A stretch of 64,000 nucleotides of DNA from Flavobacteriales bacterium (GTDB lineage Bacteria > Bacteroidota > Bacteroidia > Flavobacteriales_D > Cryomorphaceae): positions 62,001-126,000 of the forward strand of contig JAKVAV010000008.1 of the NCBI GenBank assembly GCA_022448105.1, given 5' to 3'. Below are positions 28,143-36,786 of the stretch, in pieces. Position numbers and translations under genes: made by a program. Every line of letters starts with the position of its first letter. Position 1 is the stretch's first letter. Below the pieces are notes generated by a model. That model had not been told where the DNA came from and ran no database searches. It was given only the letters and a program-made list of their open reading frames with translations.

Positions 28143-28754
28143 CTATTTGGCTACAACGAGTTTACCAGTCGATACTACTTCTGAGTCTTCGTCCAAAATT
28201 CTGAAGACATAGACCCCTTGATTCAGTAACGCTCCGTCGATTCTGAAGAATTCCTCCCTGCTGATCAATCGTTCCTTCACTTGCCCATTGTAAGAAACTA
28301 TTTCAAGTGTATGAGGTCTCCTTCTTTCATTGGAAAAGAATATTTGGCCGATGGATGTAATCGGGTTTGGCCTCACTTGGGTGCTCGAGCCTTCTAGGTT
28401 GATCACTTCTATGGAGACCACCTGCGATGGACCGAGGTTCCCCAGACTTAAGCGATAGTGATTCGTTTGATTTGGTAAGGGCGATTCGTCCACGAAAGAA
28501 AATCGCACAGTGTCAGTGGGACTTCCACAGATCCCCAGAATAGATCCGATCGATGTAAAATTGAGAGAATCACTTGATCTGGTAATGTCAATCCCGTTGC
28601 ATGTTTGACCAAAGTTCATCGTCCAATCTAGAAATACTTTTCCGTTCGTCTCCGTTGCAGAGAAACGCAATTGAATTCGCCCATCTTGTGCAATGGAAGC
28701 CAATGAAATAGTCAGAAGCGTCAGTAGAAGCAGATATAAAAATCCCCTTGCCAT
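28143..28754 (-). CDS. Secreted protein with type IX secretion C-terminal sorting domain
   Basis: 203 residues. An N-terminal signal peptide (LLLLTLLTISLASIAQ) sends it across the inner membrane. The last 75-80 residues form a T9SS type A-like sorting domain: RPNPITSIGQIFFSN, then SYNGQVKE, a GVYVFRIL strand and a closing GKLVVAK. The mature part between them, about 100 residues, is a small beta-rich domain that may itself be a fibronectin-like fold (TNGKVFLDWTM, NHYRLSLGNLGPSQVVSIEV). It is therefore probably surface-exposed or released. There is no enzyme signature; an adhesin or structural role is possible. Confidence 0.82.
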   Translation of the reverse strand: MARGFLYLLLLTLLTISLASIAQDGRIQLRFSATETNGKVFLDWTMNFGQTCNGIDITRSSDSLNFTSIGSILGICGSPTDTVRFSFVDESPLPNQTNHYRLSLGNLGPSQVVSIEVINLEGSSTQVRPNPITSIGQIFFSNERRRPHTLEIVSYNGQVKERLISREEFFRIDGALLNQGVYVFRILDEDSEVVSTGKLVVAK

Positions 28755-28858
28755 ACATTGAAATTACATAGGAGCTTGAGTTTTACGCCCATTAGAGCCA
28801 AGAGATAATTGACTTTGTCAGAAAAGCGTCAAAAAATATGAGCGGCAGAACCGAGTGT

Positions 28859-29782
28859 TCATTCGATAGAAAATACCGGTTGTTTTGCCAGATATGTTGA
28901 AAAGATAGTCGCTCCAGCCGAATTCATGTGATCTATGTTTCTATAGTGCATCTCCTCCAGATGATTGTCAAAAGTTACAAGAGAATAGCGGTCTGCAAGT
29001 TCTGTCAGAAAGTTTTCATACTCTTGAATAAAATCAGGTTTCAAAAATTCGCCCAGCTTATTTGTAGGCATTTCAATGAAAACAATCTCTATGTTTTGTG
29101 CAGCTAAGCTTTTTGTGAGATCGAGTATTTGGAGACCTTTGTCGGCATCGAATAAGTCTTCTCGAAGAGGAGCGTAGAAGTCTTGAGTTCCATCATAAAT
29201 ACTGTCGTTGTAAGCTTCATCTGAAGGATAGAATCCCTTTTGTGTAATGGGTTCAGTGGGTTCAAGGGTTGATTCTACTCTTTTTAGGTTTTCGATTCCT
29301 TTTTCTACCGATTTGGAAAGAAGCTCAAAATAAAGTTTCAGAGAAGCAGTCTCCACTAGGATTTTTTGATTGGAAATAGGTTGGGCTAGGTATCCGTGAA
29401 TTGGATATGTCTCAAAATTATCGCTCAATACTGACAATGTAGTTGGCGAAATACAAAGAGCAATAATCTTAGGGTTTTGTGAAGCTATTGCCAAATAATC
29501 ACTCGACAGAAACTCATAGAATCTTGGTCCAGCTGAGGCTGTGCCGAGGTTAAAAGTGTTGGTTTTTAACGCATGGAAAATTGATGGGTCGATGGAAGAG
29601 TAAGTTTACAAGTTCCCGAGGAAGAGAATGTCGAGACTGTCGAATGCTTGGACCTAATTTAGTCTGACAATGTTTTGATTTGAGGATGTATTGTAATCGA
29701 GATTATCAGCATTTCCTATGAGTCGTAGGAGAGCAAAAAGGATTAGGGCGAAGAAAGTAAGTTTTATGGTGAATGTTTTCAT
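28859..29782 (-). pseudogene. SGNH-hydrolase-like protein, inactivated by two in-frame stops
   Basis: The frame from the ATG at 29782 to the TGA at 28859 would code for about 307 residues with no frameshift, but TAG at 29654-29656 and TAA at 29606-29608 interrupt it. The N-terminus is a membrane anchor (KLTFFALILFALLRLIG). Between the stops lies DSLDILFLGN, the block I strand of SGNH hydrolases. The next codon, where the catalytic Ser is expected, is TTG (Leu), and the TAA follows it. After the stop come TYSSIDPSIFHAL, FNLGTASAGPRFYEFL and a C-terminal HMNSAGA block. It begins 3 bases after the GT-B-like gene and was probably an acyl/acetyl-modifying partner of it. Confidence 0.85.
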
Positions 29783-29785
29783 TTC

Positions 29786-31042
29786 TCAACCATTATAGAT
29801 TTTTCTTGACAAAACATTTAAGATGAGCTCTGTTCCCTTTCCCTCAAACTCCGTCCCTAAATTGTTTTGATAACGCTTTGCCCTATCCCTACGAACAGCT
29901 ATTTCAAAAGGCTCTCCATATTGCTGAATGACTTCTTTTACTGTCAGACAAGCCTCCTTGCAAATACCTTCTTTTACAAATCCGTAGTAATCGATGTTTT
30001 CGCCAGTGGAGGCGAAGTAGATGGGCTGGCGTTTGAGGATAATGGCTTCAAGCAAAATATTACTATCACCCGAGATGATCTTGCCGCATCTCAAAATGAA
30101 GTGGCCGGCTTTTTCATCTTTTGAGGAAATCTCCCATCCGCGGTCTGAGAAGCGTTTTTGGATCGCCTCATCCATCAAGGGGTGAAACCTCATGCAAAAA
30201 GGGATTTTCATTTCTTCGAGCTTCTCACACAGCTCAAAGTTTTTGTCCACCTCGTGATAGACCATCCCAAAGCAAACTCCCACCAGCTCTTTCTTTTCAT
30301 CAATTTCCCTGCTCTTCAGGTACTTGTCGTACTTCATCGCACCTACTAGGTGAATATCGGTATTCGTCTTACCCGATGAGAGGTACTTTTCTTTGGCATT
30401 TTCTCCATCAAGAAAAGCAACATCCGCCTTGAGTGGGGGAAACCTTTCATTTACTGAAGCGTGCTGAATGTAGATGGTTTTTATCCCGGCGTCTCGAGCC
30501 GCCACAAATCCAACCTGGCTAAGACCTGAATGATCATTGGAAGCAATGAATGCTTTTACATAATCTTTAGAACGCTCGAAAGCTTGACGATAATAGTTGT
30601 ATTGACCCAAGCGACGGTAGAAGTTGTAGTAGCGGGATCGAAATACCTCTTTGTCTCTTCCTTTAAAAGAGTAAAACCATCTCAGCATTTTTGACGAATA
30701 CTTAAGTGATTCTGATTTCAGAAAGGCGTCTGGCAATTGTTCTTCTGTAAAATCTGGATTTTCAGAGATCAAATCTGCTTGATCCTCTAAAGCTTCAAAT
30801 AATGGAATGAGGGCCTCTCTCTGATTGATCGTGTTGAAGGAGAAAACGTAGGGTTTTGTGAAGGTTTTTGGCTTAACTTGTTTGATTACATCTTTTGCCA
30901 ACTTCACCTCACGGTGTTTCTTTCTCTGATCAGCAATGATTTCTCTAAATCCAACTCTCATCTCTGGAATGGGGCGGCCGAATGGCTCCCAGAAATTGAT
31001 GAGGTCTAGTTCTTTTAGTAAATTATGGGAGTTCTGCTTCAA
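29786..31042 (-). CDS. GT-B-like protein of surface-glycan type
   Basis: 418 residues, soluble, with no signal peptide. It lacks a perfect family motif but has the layout of GT-B or CDP-glycerol-transferase-like proteins. VKAFIASNDHSGLSQVGFVAARDAG and IKTIYIQHASVNERFPPL fit the interdomain region; IPFCMRFHPLMD and CGKIISGDSNILLEAI resemble the donor-binding end, with the SGDSN...E pattern. The ATG at 31042 lies about 40 bases below a consensus promoter. It is followed after 3 bases by the SGNH pseudogene. A transferase building a cell-surface polymer or glycan is the best guess. I do not see the PseG N-terminal signature. Confidence 0.6.
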   Translation of the reverse strand: MKQNSHNLLKELDLINFWEPFGRPIPEMRVGFREIIADQRKKHREVKLAKDVIKQVKPKTFTKPYVFSFNTINQREALIPLFEALEDQADLISENPDFTEEQLPDAFLKSESLKYSSKMLRWFYSFKGRDKEVFRSRYYNFYRRLGQYNYYRQAFERSKDYVKAFIASNDHSGLSQVGFVAARDAGIKTIYIQHASVNERFPPLKADVAFLDGENAKEKYLSSGKTNTDIHLVGAMKYDKYLKSREIDEKKELVGVCFGMVYHEVDKNFELCEKLEEMKIPFCMRFHPLMDEAIQKRFSDRGWEISSKDEKAGHFILRCGKIISGDSNILLEAIILKRQPIYFASTGENIDYYGFVKEGICKEACLTVKEVIQQYGEPFEIAVRRDRAKRYQNNLGTEFEGKGTELILNVLSRKIYNG

Positions 31043-31086
31043 GAGAGTTTTAGCTCGATCAATAGACCATTAAGACATGATTCAAA

Positions 31087-31117
31087 CAAATGTATTGATT
31101 CTAGAAGGCCACTCAAA
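31087..31117 (-). promoter_or_regulatory. Bacteroidota sigma-type promoter for the GT-B-like gene
   Basis: On the minus strand TTTG (31117-31114), 19 bases, then TACATTTG (31094-31087). This is an exact match to the Bacteroidota -33 TTTG / -7 TAnnTTTG consensus with standard spacing. It lies about 45 bases upstream of the start codon at 31042. Confidence 0.8.
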
Positions 31118-31197
31118 ATCATTTAGTACATCGAAGATTTTGCTTACCTGAAACGAAATTTCAGAATTGATAAAACTCTTCTTTCCGAAATTAATAA

Positions 31198-31231
31198 TTG
31201 ACTTTCAACCATCATTGAAAGACTATATTTG
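31198..31231 (+). promoter_or_regulatory. Probable promoter of the nonulosonate operon
   Basis: A perfect -7 element TATATTTG at 31224-31231, with TTGACT at 31198-31203 as the upstream element, spaced 20 bases. It lies 36 bases upstream of the pseB start and is the only promoter-like signal seen before the ten overlapping or closely spaced genes. Confidence 0.6.
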
Positions 31232-31267
31232 CTCACTCTTGTAGATCATTAAATCTGAGGTTAAATA

Positions 31268-32278
31268 ATGCTAGACAATAAGTCGATATTAATTACGGGT
31301 GGAACGGGTTCGCTTGGTCAGGCATTGACTGAGCACATATTGAGTAATCATCCCCAAGTAAAAAGGCTAGTCATTTTTTCGCGAGATGAGCAAAAACAGT
31401 TTGTAATGGCTCAGAAGTTCCCTTTCTCTAAGTATCCATGTATCCGTTACTTTTTGGGAGATGTAAGAGATGGAGATCGACTGAAAAGAGCGCTAAAGGG
31501 AATCGACTATGTGATACATACCGCAGCCATGAAGCACGTGCACTTGGCGGAGTACAATCCCATGGAGTGCGTTAAGACGAATATAATTGGTGCAGAAAAT
31601 CTCATCAATGCTTGTCTCGAAACCGAAGTAGAAAGAGTAGTAGCACTTTCTACCGACAAAGCGGCTGCTCCAATAAATCTTTACGGTGCAACCAAATTAG
31701 CTTCAGACAAGTTGTTTGTGGCCGCAAATAATATTGCCGGATGGAACCCTATAAGATTCTCTGTAGTACGCTACGGTAATGTCATGGGTTCTAATGGTTC
31801 GGTCATTCCATTTTTCCTAAAGAAAAGAAAAGAAGGTGTATTACCGATTACGGATCCTTCAATGACACGTTTTAATATTCCTTTGCAAGGAGGTGTTGAG
31901 CTAGTCATGTATGCCCTAGAGCATGCCTGGGGAGGAGAGATTTTTGTTCCAAAGATCCCTTCCTACCGCATTACTGATGTGGCAGAGGCAATAGGTCCAG
32001 ATTGCGAAAAACCCATAGTTGGAATTCGTCCAGGAGAGAAGGTTCATGAGGAGATGATTACAATGTCGGACTCTTTTTACACCTACAACCTTGGAAATTA
32101 TTTTACGATTTTACCGACAGTTCCACGTTGGAACACATCGGAGTACATCGAGCACTTCAAAGCCGAAAAAGTTGAAGAGGGCTTTAGGTACAATTCTTCT
32201 GACAATGACCAATGGGAGACGGTGGACAGCTTACGTGAATCTATTAAAGAACATGTAGACCCTAATTTCTCAGTGTAG
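31268..32278 (+). CDS. pseB: UDP-N-acetylglucosamine 4,6-dehydratase (inverting), PseB
   Basis: First enzyme of pseudaminic acid synthesis: 4,6-dehydration of UDP-GlcNAc with C5 inversion. It is an extended SDR of 336 residues. GGTGSLGQA at 11-19 binds NADP. The active site has the PseB-type STDKAAAPINLYGATK, with D130, K131 and Y139 in the positions known from FlaA1. HTAAMKHVHLAEYNP and TRFNIPLQGGVELV are also typical of the inverting subfamily. It is the first gene of the operon, 33 bases upstream of pseC, below a TATATTTG promoter. Confidence 0.96.
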   Translation: MLDNKSILITGGTGSLGQALTEHILSNHPQVKRLVIFSRDEQKQFVMAQKFPFSKYPCIRYFLGDVRDGDRLKRALKGIDYVIHTAAMKHVHLAEYNPMECVKTNIIGAENLINACLETEVERVVALSTDKAAAPINLYGATKLASDKLFVAANNIAGWNPIRFSVVRYGNVMGSNGSVIPFFLKKRKEGVLPITDPSMTRFNIPLQGGVELVMYALEHAWGGEIFVPKIPSYRITDVAEAIGPDCEKPIVGIRPGEKVHEEMITMSDSFYTYNLGNYFTILPTVPRWNTSEYIEHFKAEKVEEGFRYNSSDNDQWETVDSLRESIKEHVDPNFSV

Positions 32279-32311
32279 TTTTTATGGAAATTGGCAATTG
32301 ATTATTAGAAG

Positions 32312-33529
32312 ATGGAGTCACCCAAAAAGCAGAAAGTGTCAAGACCAATTCCTTACGGTAGACAACACATTACCGATGGGGATATATCAGTAGTTGTTGA
32401 AGCATTGAAGTCTGATTATCTAACTCAAGGACCAAGAATCAATGAGTTTGAAGAAGCGTTTGCTGAATATGTTGGATCAAAATACGCTGTTGCTGTTGCT
32501 AATGGAACCGCCGCTTTGCATCTAAATGCAATCGCTCTCGGTGTGGAACCTGGAAAGAAAGTGATCACTACACCTATTACCTTTGCTGCTTCTGCCAATT
32601 GTGTGCGCTACTGTGGAGGTGAAGTTGTGTTTTCGGATATTAATCCTGACACCTATCTCCTGGATATTGATAATGTAAGAGCACTCATAGAATCCTCACC
32701 CAAAGGCACGTACTCCGGAATAATTCCGGTTGATTTTGCTGGGCGATCTGTGGATTTGGAAGCTTTCAGGCAGCTGGCAGATGAACATGATCTATGGATT
32801 ATAGAAGATGCCTGCCACGCCCCCGGAGCTTCATTTATAAATTCTCTCGGAGAAACCACCAAGGCAGGTTCTGGACGTTATGCAGATCTCGCAATTTTTT
32901 CCTTTCACCCAGTAAAGCATATTGCGGCTGGTGAGGGCGGTATGATTACCACAGATGACCAAGAGCTTTATGAAAGACTCTTGAACCTTCGTACTCATGG
33001 TATCTCAAGAGATGCTTCCCGTTTTCAGAATTCGATGGACATAGCGACTGGACACCAAAGTAATGCAAGCGATCAGTATCCTGGATGGTATATGGAAATG
33101 CAAGAGCTGGGATACAACTATAGAATAACAGACTTCCAAGCCGCATTGGGTGCGAGTCAACTGAAGAGAGCAGAGCCAGGAATCGCAAGGAGGCGCACCA
33201 TTGCAGCTCGCTACAAAGACGCTTTCAAAGACTTGAAAGAGGTTCTTGATAAGAACCCTGGAGATGATGGTCACCACGCGTACCATCTTTATGTGATTGA
33301 GGCAGAACGTAGATTAGATTTGTATAATCATTTAAGGAGCAAGAGTATTTTCGTGCAAATTCACTACATCCCGCTTCATCTAATGCCATACTACAAGAGA
33401 GATGGAGTTATCTTTCACCAGTCAGAAGCCTACTATCAAAGATGCTTGAGTTTACCCATGTTTCCCACTTTAACCGACGAAGAACAAGAATTTGTAATTG
33501 ATGAAATTAGAAGATTCTACAAGCAGTAA
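32312..33529 (+). CDS. pseC: UDP-4-keto-6-deoxy-HexNAc aminotransferase, PseC
   Basis: PLP-dependent transaminase that converts the PseB product to UDP-4-amino-4,6-dideoxy-beta-L-AltNAc, with glutamate as donor. 405 residues of the DegT/DnrJ/EryC1 fold. PYGRQHITDGDISVV at the N-terminus is PseC-like. FSFHPVKHIAAGEGG carries the Schiff-base lysine K202. IEDACHAPGA contacts the cofactor and YNYRITDFQAALG lies at the dimer interface. An insertion around residues 235-265 (ATGHQSNASDQYPGW) is a little longer than in most relatives. The following aldo/keto reductase gene overlaps its end by 29 bases. Confidence 0.94.
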   Translation: MESPKKQKVSRPIPYGRQHITDGDISVVVEALKSDYLTQGPRINEFEEAFAEYVGSKYAVAVANGTAALHLNAIALGVEPGKKVITTPITFAASANCVRYCGGEVVFSDINPDTYLLDIDNVRALIESSPKGTYSGIIPVDFAGRSVDLEAFRQLADEHDLWIIEDACHAPGASFINSLGETTKAGSGRYADLAIFSFHPVKHIAAGEGGMITTDDQELYERLLNLRTHGISRDASRFQNSMDIATGHQSNASDQYPGWYMEMQELGYNYRITDFQAALGASQLKRAEPGIARRRTIAARYKDAFKDLKEVLDKNPGDDGHHAYHLYVIEAERRLDLYNHLRSKSIFVQIHYIPLHLMPYYKRDGVIFHQSEAYYQRCLSLPMFPTLTDEEQEFVIDEIRRFYKQ

Positions 33530-34361
33530 GCTTGCAATTGGCTCTGTTCAATTCGGTTTGGATTATGGGATTTCAAATCAAGAAGGTAAAACTAGCCCAG
33601 CCGAAGTCGGGCAAATTCTGAAACGGGCATCTGAGAATGGTATTTCGCTAATTGATACAGCATATGCCTACGGCGAAAGTGAAATGGTCTTAGGGCAAAA
33701 TGACCTGAGTTCCTTTCAATTAGTTTCTAAGTTTCCAGCTTGCCCGACTCATCCATTGAGAAATTTGCTTGAAGCGTCGCTGGATAGATTAGAAGTGGAG
33801 TCCATTTATGGATACATGGCGCATCGGGCAGAGGATCTAATTGAAAAACCTTCTCTCTGGGAAGAGCTTCGAGAGCTGAAATCAGACGGTAGAGTGTATA
33901 AAATTGGTTGTTCTCTTTATCGTCCTGAGACTTTACAATGTCTTTGGGAGAAAGGCTTTCATCCTGAAATTATTCAAATTCCTTTCAATGTTTTTGATCA
34001 GCGTTTTCAGCATTTACTAATGAGGATAAAAGACACCGGATGCGAGATACATGCGCGCTCCGCATTTCTGCAAGGTATTTTCTTTAAAGACCCTCGAAAT
34101 CTCGATTCATTTTTTGATCCCTTAAAAGAACCAATTCGAAATATTCAAACTAGATTCCCGAATGCAGCAGATAGAGCAGCACAGCTTGTGCATTTTTGCC
34201 TAAAAAACCCGTTAATTGATAGAGTGATCATTGGAGTCATTTCTGCGAATCAACTCGATGAGAATTTGAGGGCATTATGGTCGAATAACATATCCAATCT
34301 GGAACCACAAGAGTTCACCGAAGAACTATTAATGCCTCATTTATGGCCGAAAGGGATCTAA
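33501..34361 (+). CDS. Aldo/keto reductase family protein
   Basis: About 286 residues of the AKR (beta/alpha)8 barrel. LAIGSVQFGLDYGIS opens the barrel. ISLIDTAYAYGESE gives the catalytic Asp and Tyr, and GYMAHRAED the His position. FNVFDQRF and VIIGVISANQLDENL are typical of AKRs found in sugar-nucleotide loci. The ATG at 33501 is chosen over a TTG one codon upstream. It overlaps pseC by 29 bases and the next gene by 19, so it is firmly inside the nonulosonate operon. Its job is probably reduction or oxidation of a sugar intermediate not present in the standard Pse pathway. Confidence 0.88.
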   Translation: MKLEDSTSSKLAIGSVQFGLDYGISNQEGKTSPAEVGQILKRASENGISLIDTAYAYGESEMVLGQNDLSSFQLVSKFPACPTHPLRNLLEASLDRLEVESIYGYMAHRAEDLIEKPSLWEELRELKSDGRVYKIGCSLYRPETLQCLWEKGFHPEIIQIPFNVFDQRFQHLLMRIKDTGCEIHARSAFLQGIFFKDPRNLDSFFDPLKEPIRNIQTRFPNAADRAAQLVHFCLKNPLIDRVIIGVISANQLDENLRALWSNNISNLEPQEFTEELLMPHLWPKGI

Positions 34362-35227
34362 ATTTTGGTGTAATTGGTCTCAGTGAGGGAAATGGTCATC
34401 CATACTCTTGGTCCGCTATATTTAATGGCTATGATAAGGTGGCAATGAGGAAATGCCCGTTTCCTGCAATTCCTGAGTATTTAGCTGAACAAAAGTTCCC
34501 AGAAGATTCTATTAAAGGTGCCAAGGTATCCCATATCTGGACTCAGGACCTGTCCATATCTAAAGAGGTCGCTAGTGCTTCGTTGATCGAAACAGTTTGC
34601 CTCCATCCAGACGATATGATCGGGAGGGTAGATGGAGTACTGTTGGCCAGAGACGACGCAGAGCATCATAAGGAAATGGCGGAGCCATTTTTGGAAAATG
34701 GAATACCCGTTTTTATCGATAAACCAATTGCGTTGGACGTTAAGTCTGCTCAGGAAATCTTCTCTTTTGGTGATCTCGTCTATTCTTGCTCTTCTCTCCG
34801 GTTTGCTGAAGAGTTTGCTCTTCATCATTTGGAAGGACTCGGCGACATTCATTTCATCAAAGGAACTGTACCCAACTCATGGGAGAAGTATGCTGTTCAC
34901 ATCATTGAACCAGCATTAAACCTAATTCCGAATAGAGGTCATCTGACCGCTTGGAACAGAAAGTCAAAAGCAGAGTCAAGATCACTTAAAGCGGATTGGT
35001 CTAGTGGAATTACGACAGAATTTATCACTACTGGCTCAGTAAGGTCTCCTCTTCAACTCACCATTACCGGAAACGAAGGCTCCAAAATTCTCAAGTTCAC
35101 AGATAGTTTTTTAGCTTTTAAACGATCACTTCAATATTTTCTTGATTTGATCAATGGTAAAGTGGCTAACTTGCCAAGGGAATTAACACTAGACGTGGTA
35201 GATCTCATTGAAAAAGGAATCGAATGA
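34343..35227 (+). CDS. Gfo/Idh/MocA-family oxidoreductase
   Basis: 294 residues. The N-terminal Rossmann half has NFGVIGLSEGNGHPYSW in place of the usual GxGxxG, so the dinucleotide loop is atypical. DGVLLARDDAEHH and FLENGIPVFIDKPIALDV contain the EKP-like (here DKP) motif of the family. The C-terminal half is shortened compared with the usual 330-380 residues. It overlaps the AKR gene by 19 bases and the SDR gene by 4 (ATGA). It would act on a sugar or sugar nucleotide in the same pathway; the reaction is unknown. Confidence 0.8.
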   Translation: MAERDLNFGVIGLSEGNGHPYSWSAIFNGYDKVAMRKCPFPAIPEYLAEQKFPEDSIKGAKVSHIWTQDLSISKEVASASLIETVCLHPDDMIGRVDGVLLARDDAEHHKEMAEPFLENGIPVFIDKPIALDVKSAQEIFSFGDLVYSCSSLRFAEEFALHHLEGLGDIHFIKGTVPNSWEKYAVHIIEPALNLIPNRGHLTAWNRKSKAESRSLKADWSSGITTEFITTGSVRSPLQLTITGNEGSKILKFTDSFLAFKRSLQYFLDLINGKVANLPRELTLDVVDLIEKGIE

Positions 35228-35970
35228 AGAAATGTATCCTCATAACCGGTGGTACAGGCAAAATTGGGAAAACCATTAGCTTGCACTTTGCCAAAGAAGG
35301 ACATAGAGTTCTTTTTACTTCTACAACCCAAGATAAGGTTGATGATTTGCTCAAAGTAGGGAGAGATCTAGAAGGGGAGTTGATTCCAATTATAAGCGCT
35401 TTTGAGAACGATGATTCTGCAAGCGAAGTCTTCAAACGAATTAAAGCTTCAGGACCATTCCCGAGTACAATTATTCACAATGCGCGGAGCTTAAGTTCTT
35501 TAGCCATTGGAGATAACGGTGTTTCGGAAAGGAGCAATCTTTTAAAGGAGTATGATATGGCCGTTGCTTTCCCTTATCAACTCACGATGAAACTCAGAAC
35601 GCAATCACTCAAGAATATAGTTTTTGTTTCATCCATCTACGGAATGGTTGCTCCAACACCTTCTCTTTATGATAAATTCGAAGAGTCATCTCCTATTCAA
35701 TATGGTATCGCTAAGTCGGCTCAGCTTCATCTCACCAAAGAGTTGGCTGTTAGACTCGCTCCTGAGGTAAGAGTAAATGCTGTGTCATATGGAGGAATTA
35801 TGGGGCGAGTAGATACGGAGTTCCAAAAACGTTATAAAAACTTAACACCAATGCAGAAAATGCTGGATGAAAAAGATGTGATCGGCCCTATTGACTTCCT
35901 GGTGAGTGATAAATCAAAAGATATTACTGGTCAGAATATTCCTGTCGATGGCGGCTGGACAATTTGGTAG
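35224..35970 (+). CDS. Short-chain dehydrogenase/reductase
   Basis: A classical SDR of 248 residues. ITGGTGKIGKTI is the cofactor loop (TGxxxGxG-like), IIHNA the NNAG-equivalent, and VSSIYG carries the Ser. QYGIAKSA is the catalytic YxxxK. VRVNAVSYGGI and a C-terminal NIPVDGGWTIW close the fold. It resembles the SDRs of legionaminic/pseudaminic-type loci (PtmA group). It overlaps the preceding oxidoreductase by 4 bases and ends 3 bases before the cytidylyltransferase gene. Confidence 0.9.
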   Translation: MKKCILITGGTGKIGKTISLHFAKEGHRVLFTSTTQDKVDDLLKVGRDLEGELIPIISAFENDDSASEVFKRIKASGPFPSTIIHNARSLSSLAIGDNGVSERSNLLKEYDMAVAFPYQLTMKLRTQSLKNIVFVSSIYGMVAPTPSLYDKFEESSPIQYGIAKSAQLHLTKELAVRLAPEVRVNAVSYGGIMGRVDTEFQKRYKNLTPMQKMLDEKDVIGPIDFLVSDKSKDITGQNIPVDGGWTIW

Positions 35971-35973
35971 GTA

Positions 35974-36786
35974 ATGAAGACGGTAGCATGCATTATTGCC
36001 AGAACGAATAGTAGTCGATTGCCTCTCAAGGTGTTGAGAGATTGTGGGTTAGGGTATAGCGTTTTGGAGCTTTTAATTCGTCGGGTTAAGACAGTTTCGG
36101 CAATTAACGAGATATATCTGTGTACCTCTTCCCATCCTGGAGATGATATCATGGAGGACATTGCTATTCGTGAGAATATTAAACTTTATCGAGGTTCTGA
36201 AGAGAGTGTTATTGATCGAATGATAGAGGTTGGCAAGAGAACAGAGGCTGATGCTGTAATTCGCATTACAGGAGATAACCCGCTAACATCGGTCGAGTAT
36301 TTACCTTCTCAAATTAAGGCGATGGAAAAGCACGATCTCGATTATGTGAGACTGGTTGATGTGCCAATCGGAGCTACCGCAGAATTGATCAGATACTCTG
36401 CCCTTGTTGATTGTTATGAGAGCATGGATCCCAATATTAGTGAGTACATGATGTTATTCCTATTTAATCCTGATACATATCGTTGTGGTATTTTGAAGCC
36501 TTTTTCAGAGGATTATTCTGACTACAGCGTCACGGTTGACACATCTGAAGATCTTGCGCGATTGAAACAAACAGTAAAATTTGGAAAGGAGCGAATAGAG
36601 AGTCCAGAAAGAATAAGCCTCGATATTATTCTAGATGCCTACAGAAAAAACACTCATTGGCCAGCACTTAAGCTATCAAATGGAGGACCTGTTAAAATGC
36701 CGTATGGCAAAAGCATGCCCTTCAATGAGTTTAAGAGAGATATGGATAGTCGAAAGGATAAGTCACACCAAATTAGAATGAACTAA
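35974..36786 (+). CDS. SpsF-type cytidylyltransferase
   Basis: 270 residues of the NTP-transferase fold, SpsF/acylneuraminate cytidylyltransferase group. VACIIARTNSSRLPLKVL is the nucleotide-binding loop with the conserved R and K. EIYLCTSSHPGDD and VIRITGDNPL provide the metal-binding Asp. DYSDYSVTVDTSEDL is the late conserved block. It is the only nucleotidylyltransferase in the operon, so it is the candidate for activating the final nonulosonic acid with CMP (a PseF-like role). It shares TAATG with the next gene. Assignment of the exact sugar is an inference. Confidence 0.85.
   Translation: MKTVACIIARTNSSRLPLKVLRDCGLGYSVLELLIRRVKTVSAINEIYLCTSSHPGDDIMEDIAIRENIKLYRGSEESVIDRMIEVGKRTEADAVIRITGDNPLTSVEYLPSQIKAMEKHDLDYVRLVDVPIGATAELIRYSALVDCYESMDPNISEYMMLFLFNPDTYRCGILKPFSEDYSDYSVTVDTSEDLARLKQTVKFGKERIESPERISLDIILDAYRKNTHWPALKLSNGGPVKMPYGKSMPFNEFKRDMDSRKDKSHQIRMN

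Noticed and set aside
28859-29782. Stop-codon readthrough or recoding (selenocysteine/pyrrolysine) in the SGNH gene
   Set aside because: Two different stops occur close together, the nucleophile Ser is also lost, and no recoding hairpin was evident. Decay is simpler.
29786-31042. GT-B-like protein as the missing PseG hydrolase
   Set aside because: PseG starts with a conserved RADASxxIGxGHVxRC-type motif, absent here; the gene is longer, on the opposite strand and has its own promoter.
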